The notes under the pieces: generated by a model | Told to the model about the DNA's origin: nothing | The model's input: only the letters and a program-made list of their open reading frames with translations | The model's database searches: none | NCBI GenBank assembly: GCA_964577115.1 | Contig: CAZNXJ010000003.1 | Span: 225,634 to 289,633, forward strand | From: CAZNXJ01 sp964577115 | GTDB taxonomy: Bacteria; Planctomycetota; Planctomycetia; Pirellulales; Pirellulaceae | Length of the DNA stretch: 64,000 nt | Direction: 5' to 3' | Made by a program: the position numbers and the translations under genes | Shown here: piece after piece, positions 35,017 through 44,200 of the stretch | How positions within the stretch are numbered: position 1 is the stretch's first letter | Layout: each line of letters opens with the position of its first letter

Positions 35017-36443
35017 ACCCGACGACACATGCATTGAATCGGCCGATGAGCGTAACTCGCGAAGCGATCGCTCGCTCGTACGTGCGGCAGGCGCCGCTCA
35101 CGCATTCGCGGATCCGAGATTCGCGCCGCGCCGCCTTTACGCTGCTCGAAATTCTCGTAGCCACGTTGCTGTCCGCCACGCTGCTCGCACTGCTCTGGGG
35201 GACGTTTAACATGTACCTCCGGATGTTCGAGTCGGGCGAGCGGGCAACGCACGAGGCGCAGTTGCTGCTTGCTCTGGGGCGGCAGTTCAGCGAAAGCATT
35301 CAGGCCGTACCGGCGCTCGAGCCGCCTCCTCCGGCCACCTCCGAAATTTCCTTCTCCGCCTTGCCTGCGCCGCTGACGGACGATCCCTTGTTCGACGACG
35401 TGCCACCTGACGAAGCAGGGCCGGGTGAACTGGATCTCCCCGAAGCGCTTGCCGATCCCATTGCCGATTTACGAAGCTTCGATGATGAGCTGGCTAATGG
35501 GGAGGCAAGCATTTCGGAGTTTGGCGATTCACTCCAGCGGGGCGGCGACGAGGCGCTCCCGCTCCCTAAGTTCGGTATCGTTGGTTCATACAACTGGGTC
35601 ACGCTGTTCGGCGTGCAGCTCGTACCCGAACCGCCTCCGTCGGGCGAGACAGTACGGCAAACGCCGGGGCTCTTGGAAAGCGATCTACCGCCGGGAGCTA
35701 ATGCGCTGCGCGTGATTCATTTCCGCTATCTCCAGCCGAGCCTGTCGCCGAATCGCCTGAGCGAAGCGGCGAGCGGGCTACTGCGCGTCGAATCCGCGTG
35801 GCACGAAGGCAATGCGCACGAATGGAGCGACGACGATTTCGACGAGTACCTGACGACGCTCGCGATGGAGCGCGAGGGCGCCATCGAGGCAGTCGATCAG
35901 CAGATCGCGCGCGTACGGCAACAGCGGGAAGGGCGGACCGCGTTGGCTCCGGAACAAGTCATGCTCGTCTCCGACGTCGCAGGCCTAAAGTTCCGTTACT
36001 ACGACGGATTCACGTGGAAAGATACCTGGGATAGTCGGCTCGAGAAGCGACTGCCCCTGGCGATCGAAATCTTCGTGCAGTTTCACGAACCGATGACCTC
36101 GGGCCGGCGCGCGGCGCGGCGCGGTGCCGAGCAGGGGGGTGCGCGCGGCGAAGGCAATGCTTCTGATGTCTCGTCGCTCGGTGCCTCCGGCGATTCAGAG
36201 TCGCTCGGGAGCGATAGCCCATGGAATACCTTGGAGCTCTACGATCCGGATGACCTGACGTGGGAGCCAGGGCTGGATGCGCCAAGCACGCCGATCCATC
36301 GCATGTTGATCCCGTGTGCCGGCGGCGCAAGCGACGCACTGCGGCAGCCTCGGACCGGGGGAACGGACAGCCTGCCGGACGGCACGCGTGGCGAAGGCGA
36401 GTTGCGGTTTCCATCGAGCCTGCGCGAGGAGCCTCTTCTATGA
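35013..36443 (+). CDS. gspJ: Minor pseudopilin, GspJ type, with long acidic insertion
   Basis: 476 residues, about twice the usual GspJ length. Basic leader, then AAFTLLEILVATLLSATLLALL: pilin N-terminus with Glu5 and Ala at -1. Behind the stalk helix lies a Pro/Asp/Glu-rich insertion (about residues 105-180, e.g. FDDVPPDEAGPGELDLPEAL). The later GspJ-like signature is LVSDVAGLKFRYYDGFTWKDTW and LPLAIEIFVQFHE, the usual end of the fold, followed by another low-complexity tail. Position between gspI and gspK supports the name. Couples to gspK through an ATGA overlap. Confidence 0.75.
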   Translation: MNPTTHALNRPMSVTREAIARSYVRQAPLTHSRIRDSRRAAFTLLEILVATLLSATLLALLWGTFNMYLRMFESGERATHEAQLLLALGRQFSESIQAVPALEPPPPATSEISFSALPAPLTDDPLFDDVPPDEAGPGELDLPEALADPIADLRSFDDELANGEASISEFGDSLQRGGDEALPLPKFGIVGSYNWVTLFGVQLVPEPPPSGETVRQTPGLLESDLPPGANALRVIHFRYLQPSLSPNRLSEAASGLLRVESAWHEGNAHEWSDDDFDEYLTTLAMEREGAIEAVDQQIARVRQQREGRTALAPEQVMLVSDVAGLKFRYYDGFTWKDTWDSRLEKRLPLAIEIFVQFHEPMTSGRRAARRGAEQGGARGEGNASDVSSLGASGDSESLGSDSPWNTLELYDPDDLTWEPGLDAPSTPIHRMLIPCAGGASDALRQPRTGGTDSLPDGTRGEGELRFPSSLREEPLL

Positions 36444-38071
36444 TGCCGGCAGCGTATCGAGTCGGTCCGCGCGCGGCGGGCACGAGGCGGCACGGAACCG
36501 TGCTGCTGTTGGTGCTCGTCGTCGTGATGATTCTGAGCTTCGCCGGCTTCAGTTTCACCGCGTATACGTACACCGAGCACAAGGCGGCGCGACTTCACGG
36601 CGAGATGCTCGAAGCCGAGCAAGCTGCCTTGTCCGCCGAAACGTACGTGCTGCGCATCCTGGAAATGACGCCGGAAGAGTTGACGAATTTCGGTGGCCTA
36701 TGGGATGCGCCGCAGCGATTTCGCAACGTGAGTCTCTCGGCAAGCCGCGATCAGACGCTCGACGACGGCCCCCACTTCACGGTGCTTGCGCCGCGCTATG
36801 AAAACTCGCAGCTTAATGGCGTGCGCTACGGATTGGTGGACGATTCGAGCAGACTGCATTTGGCGCGGGTCCTGGCTTGGGAGCAGCAGTCGGAAGGCAT
36901 GGGCAAGGCGGCCCTGATGCGTTTGCCGGGCATGACGGAAACGATCTGCGATTCCTTGCTGGATTGGATGGACGCGGACGACGAGCCCCGCGCGTTCGGC
37001 GCCGAAGGTGAATTTTACGGGGCTCTCGAAAAACCCTACCGGCCGCGCAATGGTGTTCCGCTCTCGATTGAAGAGCTACTGCTCGTTCGAGGTATGACGC
37101 GCGAGATACTGTTCGGCGGCGATGTCAATTTGAACTACGAGATTGAACCTTCCGAGGAAGCCCTGGCAAGTGCCGCATCGGCTGATCCGCTCAGCGGCTC
37201 GGCTCCGCCCCTAGCGCATTTTCTGACGGTCTCGAGTGCGGAAGGCATGCTGCGGCCTGACGGGCGACCGCGCATTCAATTGAATCAGGACGATCTCGCG
37301 CGTTTGCATGCTGAATTGCTCGAGAGTTTCGGTTCCGAAACGGCCGACTTCGTCGTTGCGCTGCGGCAATTCGGTAGCTCGGCGTCCAGCGCCGATAACT
37401 CGTCGATCAATTTCCCTGAGGCCGAACCTTCGGGCTTCCGCCGCGCGCAGTCCGCTTCGCAAGCGACGGTGAATCTTGAGCTGCCCGCCACGATTGCGCT
37501 GACCAGCCCGCTGGACGTTGTTGATGTGGCGGTGACAGGCACCGGCGCAAGCGGGCAAACGATGACATGGAACAGTCCGTTTGCGTCGAGCGATGCGGCG
37601 AGCGCCGAACAGCTGCGCGTTTGGCTCGATTCGGTCACGACCCATTCGGAATCTCGTGTGAGCGGGCGGATCAACGTGAATACAGCGCCGCGCGAGGTGC
37701 TGTTGTCGGTGCCGGGACTGTCGGAATCCACGGTTGAGCAGATTGTTGCCGCCCGCGAAAGCCGTACATCCAACTCCGAACCGCGCCCGCGGAGCGCTGC
37801 ATGGCTGTGGACCGAAGGCATCGTAAGTCTGGAAACCATGAAGTCGCTCGAGCCCTATGTGACAGGGCAGGGCGATGTATGGGAGGCGCAGATTGTGGCT
37901 TTCTGGCCCCAAGGGGGGCCCGCCTATCGCGCCTACGCCTTGTTTGACGCTACAACCCGACCCGCTCGACGGCTATACTGGAAAGACCTGCGGATGATCG
38001 GTGTTGGGTTTACAATCGATCAATTGGCCGAGCCGGCGCCCGGGGCGCCGGAGGTCGGCAGTTCGCGGTAG
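36440..38071 (+). CDS. gspK: Minor pseudopilin GspK
   Basis: 543 residues. It starts with HGTVLLLVLVVVMILSFAGFSFTAY, a pilin-like helix with no clear Glu5, as expected for GspK, then a large globular domain: GLVDDSSRLHLARVL, ICDSLLDWMDADDEPRAFGAE (the classic GspK D-W-x-D motif), RNGVPLSIEELLLVRGMT and the helix-hairpin-helix end INVNTAPREVLLSVPGLSE (about residue 410) and IVAARES. It caps the pseudopilus tip. ATG 36440 overlaps the gspJ stop; ATG 36443 is the alternative; GAGGAG lies just upstream. Confidence 0.88.
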   Translation: MMPAAYRVGPRAAGTRRHGTVLLLVLVVVMILSFAGFSFTAYTYTEHKAARLHGEMLEAEQAALSAETYVLRILEMTPEELTNFGGLWDAPQRFRNVSLSASRDQTLDDGPHFTVLAPRYENSQLNGVRYGLVDDSSRLHLARVLAWEQQSEGMGKAALMRLPGMTETICDSLLDWMDADDEPRAFGAEGEFYGALEKPYRPRNGVPLSIEELLLVRGMTREILFGGDVNLNYEIEPSEEALASAASADPLSGSAPPLAHFLTVSSAEGMLRPDGRPRIQLNQDDLARLHAELLESFGSETADFVVALRQFGSSASSADNSSINFPEAEPSGFRRAQSASQATVNLELPATIALTSPLDVVDVAVTGTGASGQTMTWNSPFASSDAASAEQLRVWLDSVTTHSESRVSGRINVNTAPREVLLSVPGLSESTVEQIVAARESRTSNSEPRPRSAAWLWTEGIVSLETMKSLEPYVTGQGDVWEAQIVAFWPQGGPAYRAYALFDATTRPARRLYWKDLRMIGVGFTIDQLAEPAPGAPEVGSSR

Positions 38072-38361
38072 ATTCGCCATGGCGACCGCGCCGTGCGCCA
38101 CGCGTCGCTCGCCGGGTGATGACCTCCGCACCGACATGGAGGTTCCCGCCTGAACGTGCCCACCTTTCCAACCCGCCTGATATAAACCGTCGGAAGAAGT
38201 TTGCGGCTCCGGCCGCGATTGCCCGATGGGCTTCGATCGCCAGATCGAATCCTCCAACCCGCCTTCATCCCCACCTACCTGCCGAATCCTCCCGCCGCCT
38301 GATGCGCTCTTGCATGGCGACATGCAAGCAATCGCTCGGGTCGCGGAGTGTGAGCTGACTT

Positions 38362-39933
38362 ATGTCGCGAGTAGCCTTCTTTGAATGGGACCCGCGCGAA
38401 ATACGCGTGCTGGTTTGCGACCTGCGCGCACGCCATCGCAAGGTGATCGCGGGTGGAGCGATCTCGGCTGACGAGTTGTCGGACGAGTCGCTGCGGATGG
38501 AACAAATCGGGCCGCTGCTCAAGGATTGGCTCGCCACAAACAAACTCGGCAAGATGCCGGCGGTCGGTGTGCTGAACCGGACTCAGGTGGAAACGTGTTT
38601 GCTCGACTTGCCGCCGGCCAGCGACAGTGAACTTCCTGAACTCGTCGCGAACCAGGCTGTTCGCCAGGCGCCGGCGATCTCGGAAGACGCGCCGCTGGAT
38701 TACTTGCCGCTGCCGAGTGAGGAAGGCGAGCCACGGCGGGCGCTCGCCGTGGCGGCGCCGGCGGAATCGGTCACGCAGCTCAAGGAGGTGACCAAACAGG
38801 CCGGCCTCACCCTCCAGAGCCTCGTCGTGCGGTCGATCGCCGCGGCGCGAGCGATACCGCCCGAGACGATGGCGACGGGAACGACACTGGTCGTGTGCCC
38901 GGTTGGCGATTGGGTCGATCTTACGCTCTTGGCCGACGGCCATCCGCTGCTCGCGCGGACCGTTCGCCCCTCGGCGGCTGCGGACAGCGAAAGCTGGAAT
39001 CAGCGTGTGATGGCCGAGGTGCGGCGTACGCTGCTTGCTGCACCGTCCGGTGCGCTGCCGGAAGGGAATATCGACCGCATCGTGGTGCTGACGCCGCCGC
39101 ACGACGCGGATGACACATCGGTAGGACTCGGTCAGTTCCTCCAGCAGCAGCTCGTAACGCAGGTCGGAACGCTCGACGTGTCATCGAGCCTGGATGCGGA
39201 AGCCCTTGCGCAGTTGCCAAGGGCCGAACGATTTGTGGGCCTGCTGTCAGTGGCCGCCGAACACGGGCGCGCCAAGCAGCTTCAACTCGATCTGCTCAAC
39301 CCCCGCAAACCGCCGCGCCGGCTCGAGCGGAGGCAGAAAATCGTGTTCGTGGCGGCAGCCGTCGCCACGTTGTTCCTGGGTGGCTGGTATACGCTCAGTA
39401 GCCAACTCGCCCAGCTCGATGGTCAGGTCGATCAACTTCAGCGCCGCAAGCGCGAGCTCGACGACACCCTCGCTAGCACGGCCAAGCAACGCGAGCTGGC
39501 TCAGGAGCTCTCGGCCTGGGAAGGGCGTTCAGTCAATTGGCTCGAAGAACTACGCGATTTTTCCACGCGTGTACCGGACGAAAATCACCTGGTGATTCAG
39601 CGCATGTCGCTGACACCCTCCCGCGCGCTGGGCGGAGCGATCGATATTCAAGGCGTCGTGCGGGATCCTGCGACGGTCGTTCAATTGGAGCAAAAGTTGC
39701 GCGACGAGTTCCATGAAATTCGTAGTAAGCGTGTCCAGGAGCGCGGGCGCGGCCAGGACTACACATGGCATTTCGAATCGGCGATCGCGGTCAAGCCGCG
39801 CACGACCGAGCAGTATGCCCAGGCTGCGGGCCTGATCGAGACCAAGCCGGTGGCCGAGAAAGCGACTGACAAGGCCCCGCGTCAGCGCGCGAAGAGCCGC
39901 TCGAGTGACCAGTCGGCGAGGAAGCGGCGATGA
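38362..39933 (+). CDS. gspL: GspL/PilMN-like assembly platform protein
   Basis: 523 residues. The cytoplasmic part (about 1-300) has an actin-like/PilM look (RVAFFEWDPREIRVLV, later GTTLVVCPVGDWVDLTLL and NQRVMAEVRRTLL). One membrane helix (about 329-348, KIVFVAAAVATLFLGGWYTL) leads into a coiled coil (LDGQVDQLQRRKRELDDTL) and a PilN-like ferredoxin fold. The Lys/Arg-rich tail is polar. This is the PilM-PilN fusion plan of GspL; it links the ATPase to the periplasmic parts. The ATGA overlap with the next gene shows coupling. The 290 bases before it hold no gene. Confidence 0.75.
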   Translation: MSRVAFFEWDPREIRVLVCDLRARHRKVIAGGAISADELSDESLRMEQIGPLLKDWLATNKLGKMPAVGVLNRTQVETCLLDLPPASDSELPELVANQAVRQAPAISEDAPLDYLPLPSEEGEPRRALAVAAPAESVTQLKEVTKQAGLTLQSLVVRSIAAARAIPPETMATGTTLVVCPVGDWVDLTLLADGHPLLARTVRPSAAADSESWNQRVMAEVRRTLLAAPSGALPEGNIDRIVVLTPPHDADDTSVGLGQFLQQQLVTQVGTLDVSSSLDAEALAQLPRAERFVGLLSVAAEHGRAKQLQLDLLNPRKPPRRLERRQKIVFVAAAVATLFLGGWYTLSSQLAQLDGQVDQLQRRKRELDDTLASTAKQRELAQELSAWEGRSVNWLEELRDFSTRVPDENHLVIQRMSLTPSRALGGAIDIQGVVRDPATVVQLEQKLRDEFHEIRSKRVQERGRGQDYTWHFESAIAVKPRTTEQYAQAAGLIETKPVAEKATDKAPRQRAKSRSSDQSARKRR

Positions 39934-40862
39934 CGCAGGCGTTCAAGAATCGCAAGGTCCTTCTCTACGGCGCGCTCGGCCTGATGCTCGTCGTATACTT
40001 CGGCGGTGGTGTGCTCGACAGCATACTCAACGCACCGTTCGAAGAACGCCATCGCCGTATCGAACGGCTCGAGCGCGATATCCGCGATCGCGAAGAGCGG
40101 CTCACGGAAGCGCGCAAGACCGCGCGGCAGGTCGATGTCTGGGATGAGCAGGCGCTGCCGGCCGATGTCGAAGTCGCGCGTTCGCTCTATCAGGCCTGGC
40201 TGCTTGAACTGGTCGGCAACGTGGGACTTACAAACCCGAACGTCGACTCCGGCGAGCCTGCCAATCGCAAGGGGCTTTACAGCCTGTTGACGTTCTCCGT
40301 GCGCGGACGCGGCTCGATGACCGCTCTGACGGAGTTGCTCTACGAGTTCTATCGCGCGCCGCATCTGCATCAGATTCGGACGATCAACCTGACGCCGGTG
40401 GGTGATGAAGGGCAGCTCGATATCGCGCTGAGTCTTGAAGCCATTTCTCTGCCGAAGGGATCCCGTCGCGACGCGCTTGCCGAAGGGTTTTCCGACAGGC
40501 TTGTCTTCGAAAGTCTCGAACCGTACCTGGTGATTCCGCAGCGCAATATCTTTGGGACGGGCGGCGGGTTCGATCCCACCGAGCACGCTGTTTTGACGGC
40601 CGTGCTGAGCGTCGATGGTGCGCCCCAGGCGTGGTTCACGCTGCGGCAAACCGACGAGCTGCGGAAGCTGAACCCGGGTGACAAGCTGCGCGTCGGCCGC
40701 CTGGAAGCGCAAGTGGTGCGCATCGAAAACTCCGACGTGTTGCTCTCAGCTCGTGGCGAGTACTGGTTGATGACGATTGGTGACAGCCTCGCGGAAGCCG
40801 TCGCTATCCCCAGCGAGCTTGTCTTCGACCGGGCTCCCGCCGAGATCGTCTCGCGGCCGTAA
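39930..40862 (+). CDS. gspM: GspM/PilO-like protein with C-terminal GspC/PilP-like region
   Basis: 310 residues. One membrane helix (about 9-30, VLLYGALGLMLVVYFGGG), a coiled coil (ERHRRIERLERDIRDREERL), and a PilO/GspM-like ferredoxin fold (LYSLLTFSVRGRGSMTALTELLYEFY). The last 110 residues read VIPQRNIFGTGGG, TAVLSVDGAPQAWFTLRQTDELRKL, NPGDKLRVGRLEAQVVRIEN and SDVLLSARGEYWLMTIGDSL, an order like the homology region of GspC or PilP (phenylalanine start, G.....G.A.......G..I....V..I....V.L). So one chain may replace both GspM and GspC; no other gspC is seen here. Confidence 0.65.
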   Translation: MTQAFKNRKVLLYGALGLMLVVYFGGGVLDSILNAPFEERHRRIERLERDIRDREERLTEARKTARQVDVWDEQALPADVEVARSLYQAWLLELVGNVGLTNPNVDSGEPANRKGLYSLLTFSVRGRGSMTALTELLYEFYRAPHLHQIRTINLTPVGDEGQLDIALSLEAISLPKGSRRDALAEGFSDRLVFESLEPYLVIPQRNIFGTGGGFDPTEHAVLTAVLSVDGAPQAWFTLRQTDELRKLNPGDKLRVGRLEAQVVRIENSDVLLSARGEYWLMTIGDSLAEAVAIPSELVFDRAPAEIVSRP

Positions 40863-41213
40863 CTCGTACAGCCGGCGGAATTGGCACCGGCGCGGGTGGA
40901 TCCCTGGGCCTGCGCGGTCATGCTCTTGGGGAATGGCGGGTAGCAAGGTTCTGGATGCAGAAGTAGAGTTCAGGCGGCAGCGCGAGCGCTTTCTCGATTT
41001 CTTGGCGTATTTGCCTCGGCGGATGAAGTTCTCGCCGCGCGAGGGATCTTGGTGATGGGCCGCGTCGTCCAGCACGGTCACATGTGGCAGCTCCGATCTG
41101 CCTTGCACAGGCTGACTTGCACCCTCATGCCAAACTTCACACTTCTTGCTCTTGCTGTTTACCGACGCCTTGCGTAGCATCCGCCCCCCGGGAGTGATTC
41201 CTCCCTTGGTTTC
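40863..41213. other. Gap between gspM and gspD
   Basis: A 40-codon frame (40933-41055, MAGSKVLDAEVEFRRQRERF...) has no ribosome site and is not claimed. A pyrimidine-rich stretch (CTTCACACTTCTTGCTCTTGC, 41136-41156) precedes gspD. No promoter is clear. Confidence 0.35.
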
Positions 41214-44200
41214 ATGGCTGCGCGCGAGGGTCGTACTGTGCAATTTGGAAGTGCGGGCAAGATGCGAAACCGACCGAGCCGTAGTGGCGGCAGAATTGTC
41301 GGCTGGCGGCTAGTCCTGCCGTCCACGCTCGTCGCTTTATTAATGGCGGCCTCGCTGCTCGGCGAGGACCAACCGTATCGGGCCTATCGGTTAAGGCATA
41401 AGAAGCCGAGCGACATCGAGAAACTGTTGCTCGATGCGCTACCGGAACTGCGTGATTCAGGCGATCTGATCGCCGATTCGCGAACTCAGCAAATCCTTCT
41501 ACGGGGGCCCGAATCGTATCACGAAGTTGCCGCGCAGCTGATCCGTTCGGCGGATGTTCCCGCGCCAGAAGCGAACGTTCCACGAACGCAGGTGCGCCAC
41601 TATCAGGTCGCTCCTTCCGAAGTCGAGTCGGTTTCTGAAAAGCTGCGCCATACTTACGGCGAACGGCTGCGGATTGCCGCATGGCCGGATGAAGGGCGGC
41701 TCTTTGTGCTCGGTTCCCCCGGCGTGCTTGATGAAATGGAGCAGCGCATTGCATCGCTCCGCCGCGTTCCAGGCGCGGAACCGCGCCGCGCTGAAGAGAA
41801 CGAGATGTTGGCGGCCGCGATGCAGCGCACTGCGCAGCCGCCGGCGCCGCAGAATCAACAAGCCACCGCGCGCACGTCCGGCGGAGCGGTTGAATCAGCG
41901 AGAAAGGTGCCCGTCGATGAGCGGGCGAATGCGCCTCGCGAGCGGTTCGTCCCGGTTCGCCCCGAGCGGCTTGTGAAGCTCGAGACACGGATGCGCGAAT
42001 TCCTTGCGCATCGATTGCTCGAACGAAAGATTCCCGGCGCTCGGGTGTCGGATTACATGTTGCGCATCGCTGACGGCCGCTCCGTGAACATGATTGTCGA
42101 CTACGATCAATCCGGCGTGTTGCTGCGTGGTCCGGCGACCTTGGTCGACCAGACCGAGCGTTTGTTGCGTGTACTGGATCAGAACTCCGGCGAGCAAGGT
42201 CAAGCCGTTCAAGTGCTATCGGTCGAGCGCACCGAGCCGACGAAACTGCGCACGGCCATTGATGCGTACCGGCAGCCCGCGCGCGATCCTGCCAAGGCGC
42301 GGCCCCAGCCCGAAGCCACCGATTCTGGCCGGCGCGAACCGGCTCGGCGCGGGCCGCAGAATCCGGCACCGGAGGTCGCCCCGGTCGCGTTTCAGCAGCC
42401 ACTCGAAGCGGGTGAAGCCGATTTGGGACAGCCTACCGATCCTGTTACCGAAGAGGTGGATACCACGCCCAGCCGCCTTCGCGAGCTGGCGACGGATGTC
42501 GATGTGGAGTCGCTGCCGGATCTGAACGTGATCATTCTCCGTGGACGTCAGCAGGACGTCGAGGAGCTGTCACGCATCATTCGGGAACTCGAACGGATCA
42601 GCGCCGAGACGCAGCCGGAGATCGAGATCTATTATCTCCGGTACACACGCGACGCGGCGATCTCGGACCTGATTGAACAAATCAACGAGGATCTGACGCT
42701 GACACGCAAAGGCCGCGTTACCGTTCTGCCGCTCGTCAAACCCAACGCCCTGCTGCTCATTGGCTGGGGCGACGCGGTCGTCGCGGTCAAGGAATTGATC
42801 GCGCGGCTTGATCAACCGGTTTCGCCTAGTGATCAGGTCCGCGTGTTTCCGCTGAAGCATGCGACTGCTCAGGATTTATTGGATACGGTCGAGGAATTCT
42901 TCGACAACCGTGATGGGCTCGGACCCGAGGTGATCGTCACGGCTGACGAGCGCACCAACTCGCTTATCGTCCACGCCGCGCCGCGAGATCTTGCCGAGGT
43001 AGCCGCGCTGATCGAACGCCTCGATGTACCTCGTGGACAGGCGATCCGGCAGGCCCGCATCTTCCCGCTGCGCAATTCGCTGGCCGCGGATCTCGCGGAA
43101 ACGTTGATGGATACGATCGAGGCCGCAACCGGTCAACCGGGCGCCAACGGCCGGAAATCTGCAGCGCTCGAGCTACTGACGCTCGACACCGACGGTCAGC
43201 GGCGGATCGAAGCCGCCTCGCTGGAAGAAGTCGAGGTGACGCCCGACGTTCGTGCGAATGCGTTGATCGTTACTGGTTCTCCCGAAGCGCTCGACATTAT
43301 CGCGCTGCTCATCGAGCAGCTGGACACTCCCATCGGTACCGCACAGATCAAGATCTTCCGTATCGTGAACGGGGACGCTGCGGATTTGATCGAGATGTTG
43401 CGGGCGTTGCTGCCGGCGCCGACCACCAATGTGCCTCCACTGCCGCTGGCAGCGGGTGAAGCGTCGCTCGTTCCCCTTCGCTTCTCGCTCGATAGCCGCA
43501 CGAACAGCATCATTGCTTCGGGCTCCCCCGGTGACCTGCAAATCGTCGAAGCCCTGCTGTTGCGCTTGGACGAGCGCGACGTGCGCCAGCGGCAAAATAC
43601 CGTGTATCGACTGCGGAACTCGCCGGCCGTCGCCGTTGCCGCGGCGGTAAACGAGTTTCTACGCAGCGAGCGGCAGGTGCAGCAGGCTGCGCCGCAGGCC
43701 GTGAACTTGCTGGAACAAATCGAGCGCGAAGTTGTGGTCGTTCCCGAGCCGGTTAGTAACTCGCTGATCGTCAGCGCCACGCCCCAGTTCTACGAAGACA
43801 TCATGCAGTTGGTCGAACAGCTCGACGCGCAGCCGGCGCAGGTCGTGATTCAAGTGCTGATCGGCGAAGTGCAATTGAACAACGTCGACGAGTTCGGTAT
43901 CGAACTGGGCCTTCAGGATTCTGTACTGTTCGACCGCAGCTTGCTCGGCAACCTCGTCACGACTACAGAGACCATCCAGACCTCGACGCCTGCTGGTATC
44001 GTGACGACCACGAACCAGGTGATTCAGGCGGCCTCCAACGAGCCGGGCTTCCTGTTCAATTCGCCTAATCTGGGCAATAGCGGGAGTACCCGGGCGCTCC
44101 AGAATTCCGATCGAATCGGAACGCAGGGCTTGTCTAACTTCGCTGTCGGCCGCATCAACGATGAACTGGGGTACGGTGGCCTCGTGCTGTCGGCCAGCAG

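Noticed and set aside
40933..41055. 40-codon frame between gspM and gspD
   Set aside because: No ribosome site and no recognisable motif; kept only as a note in the gap entry.
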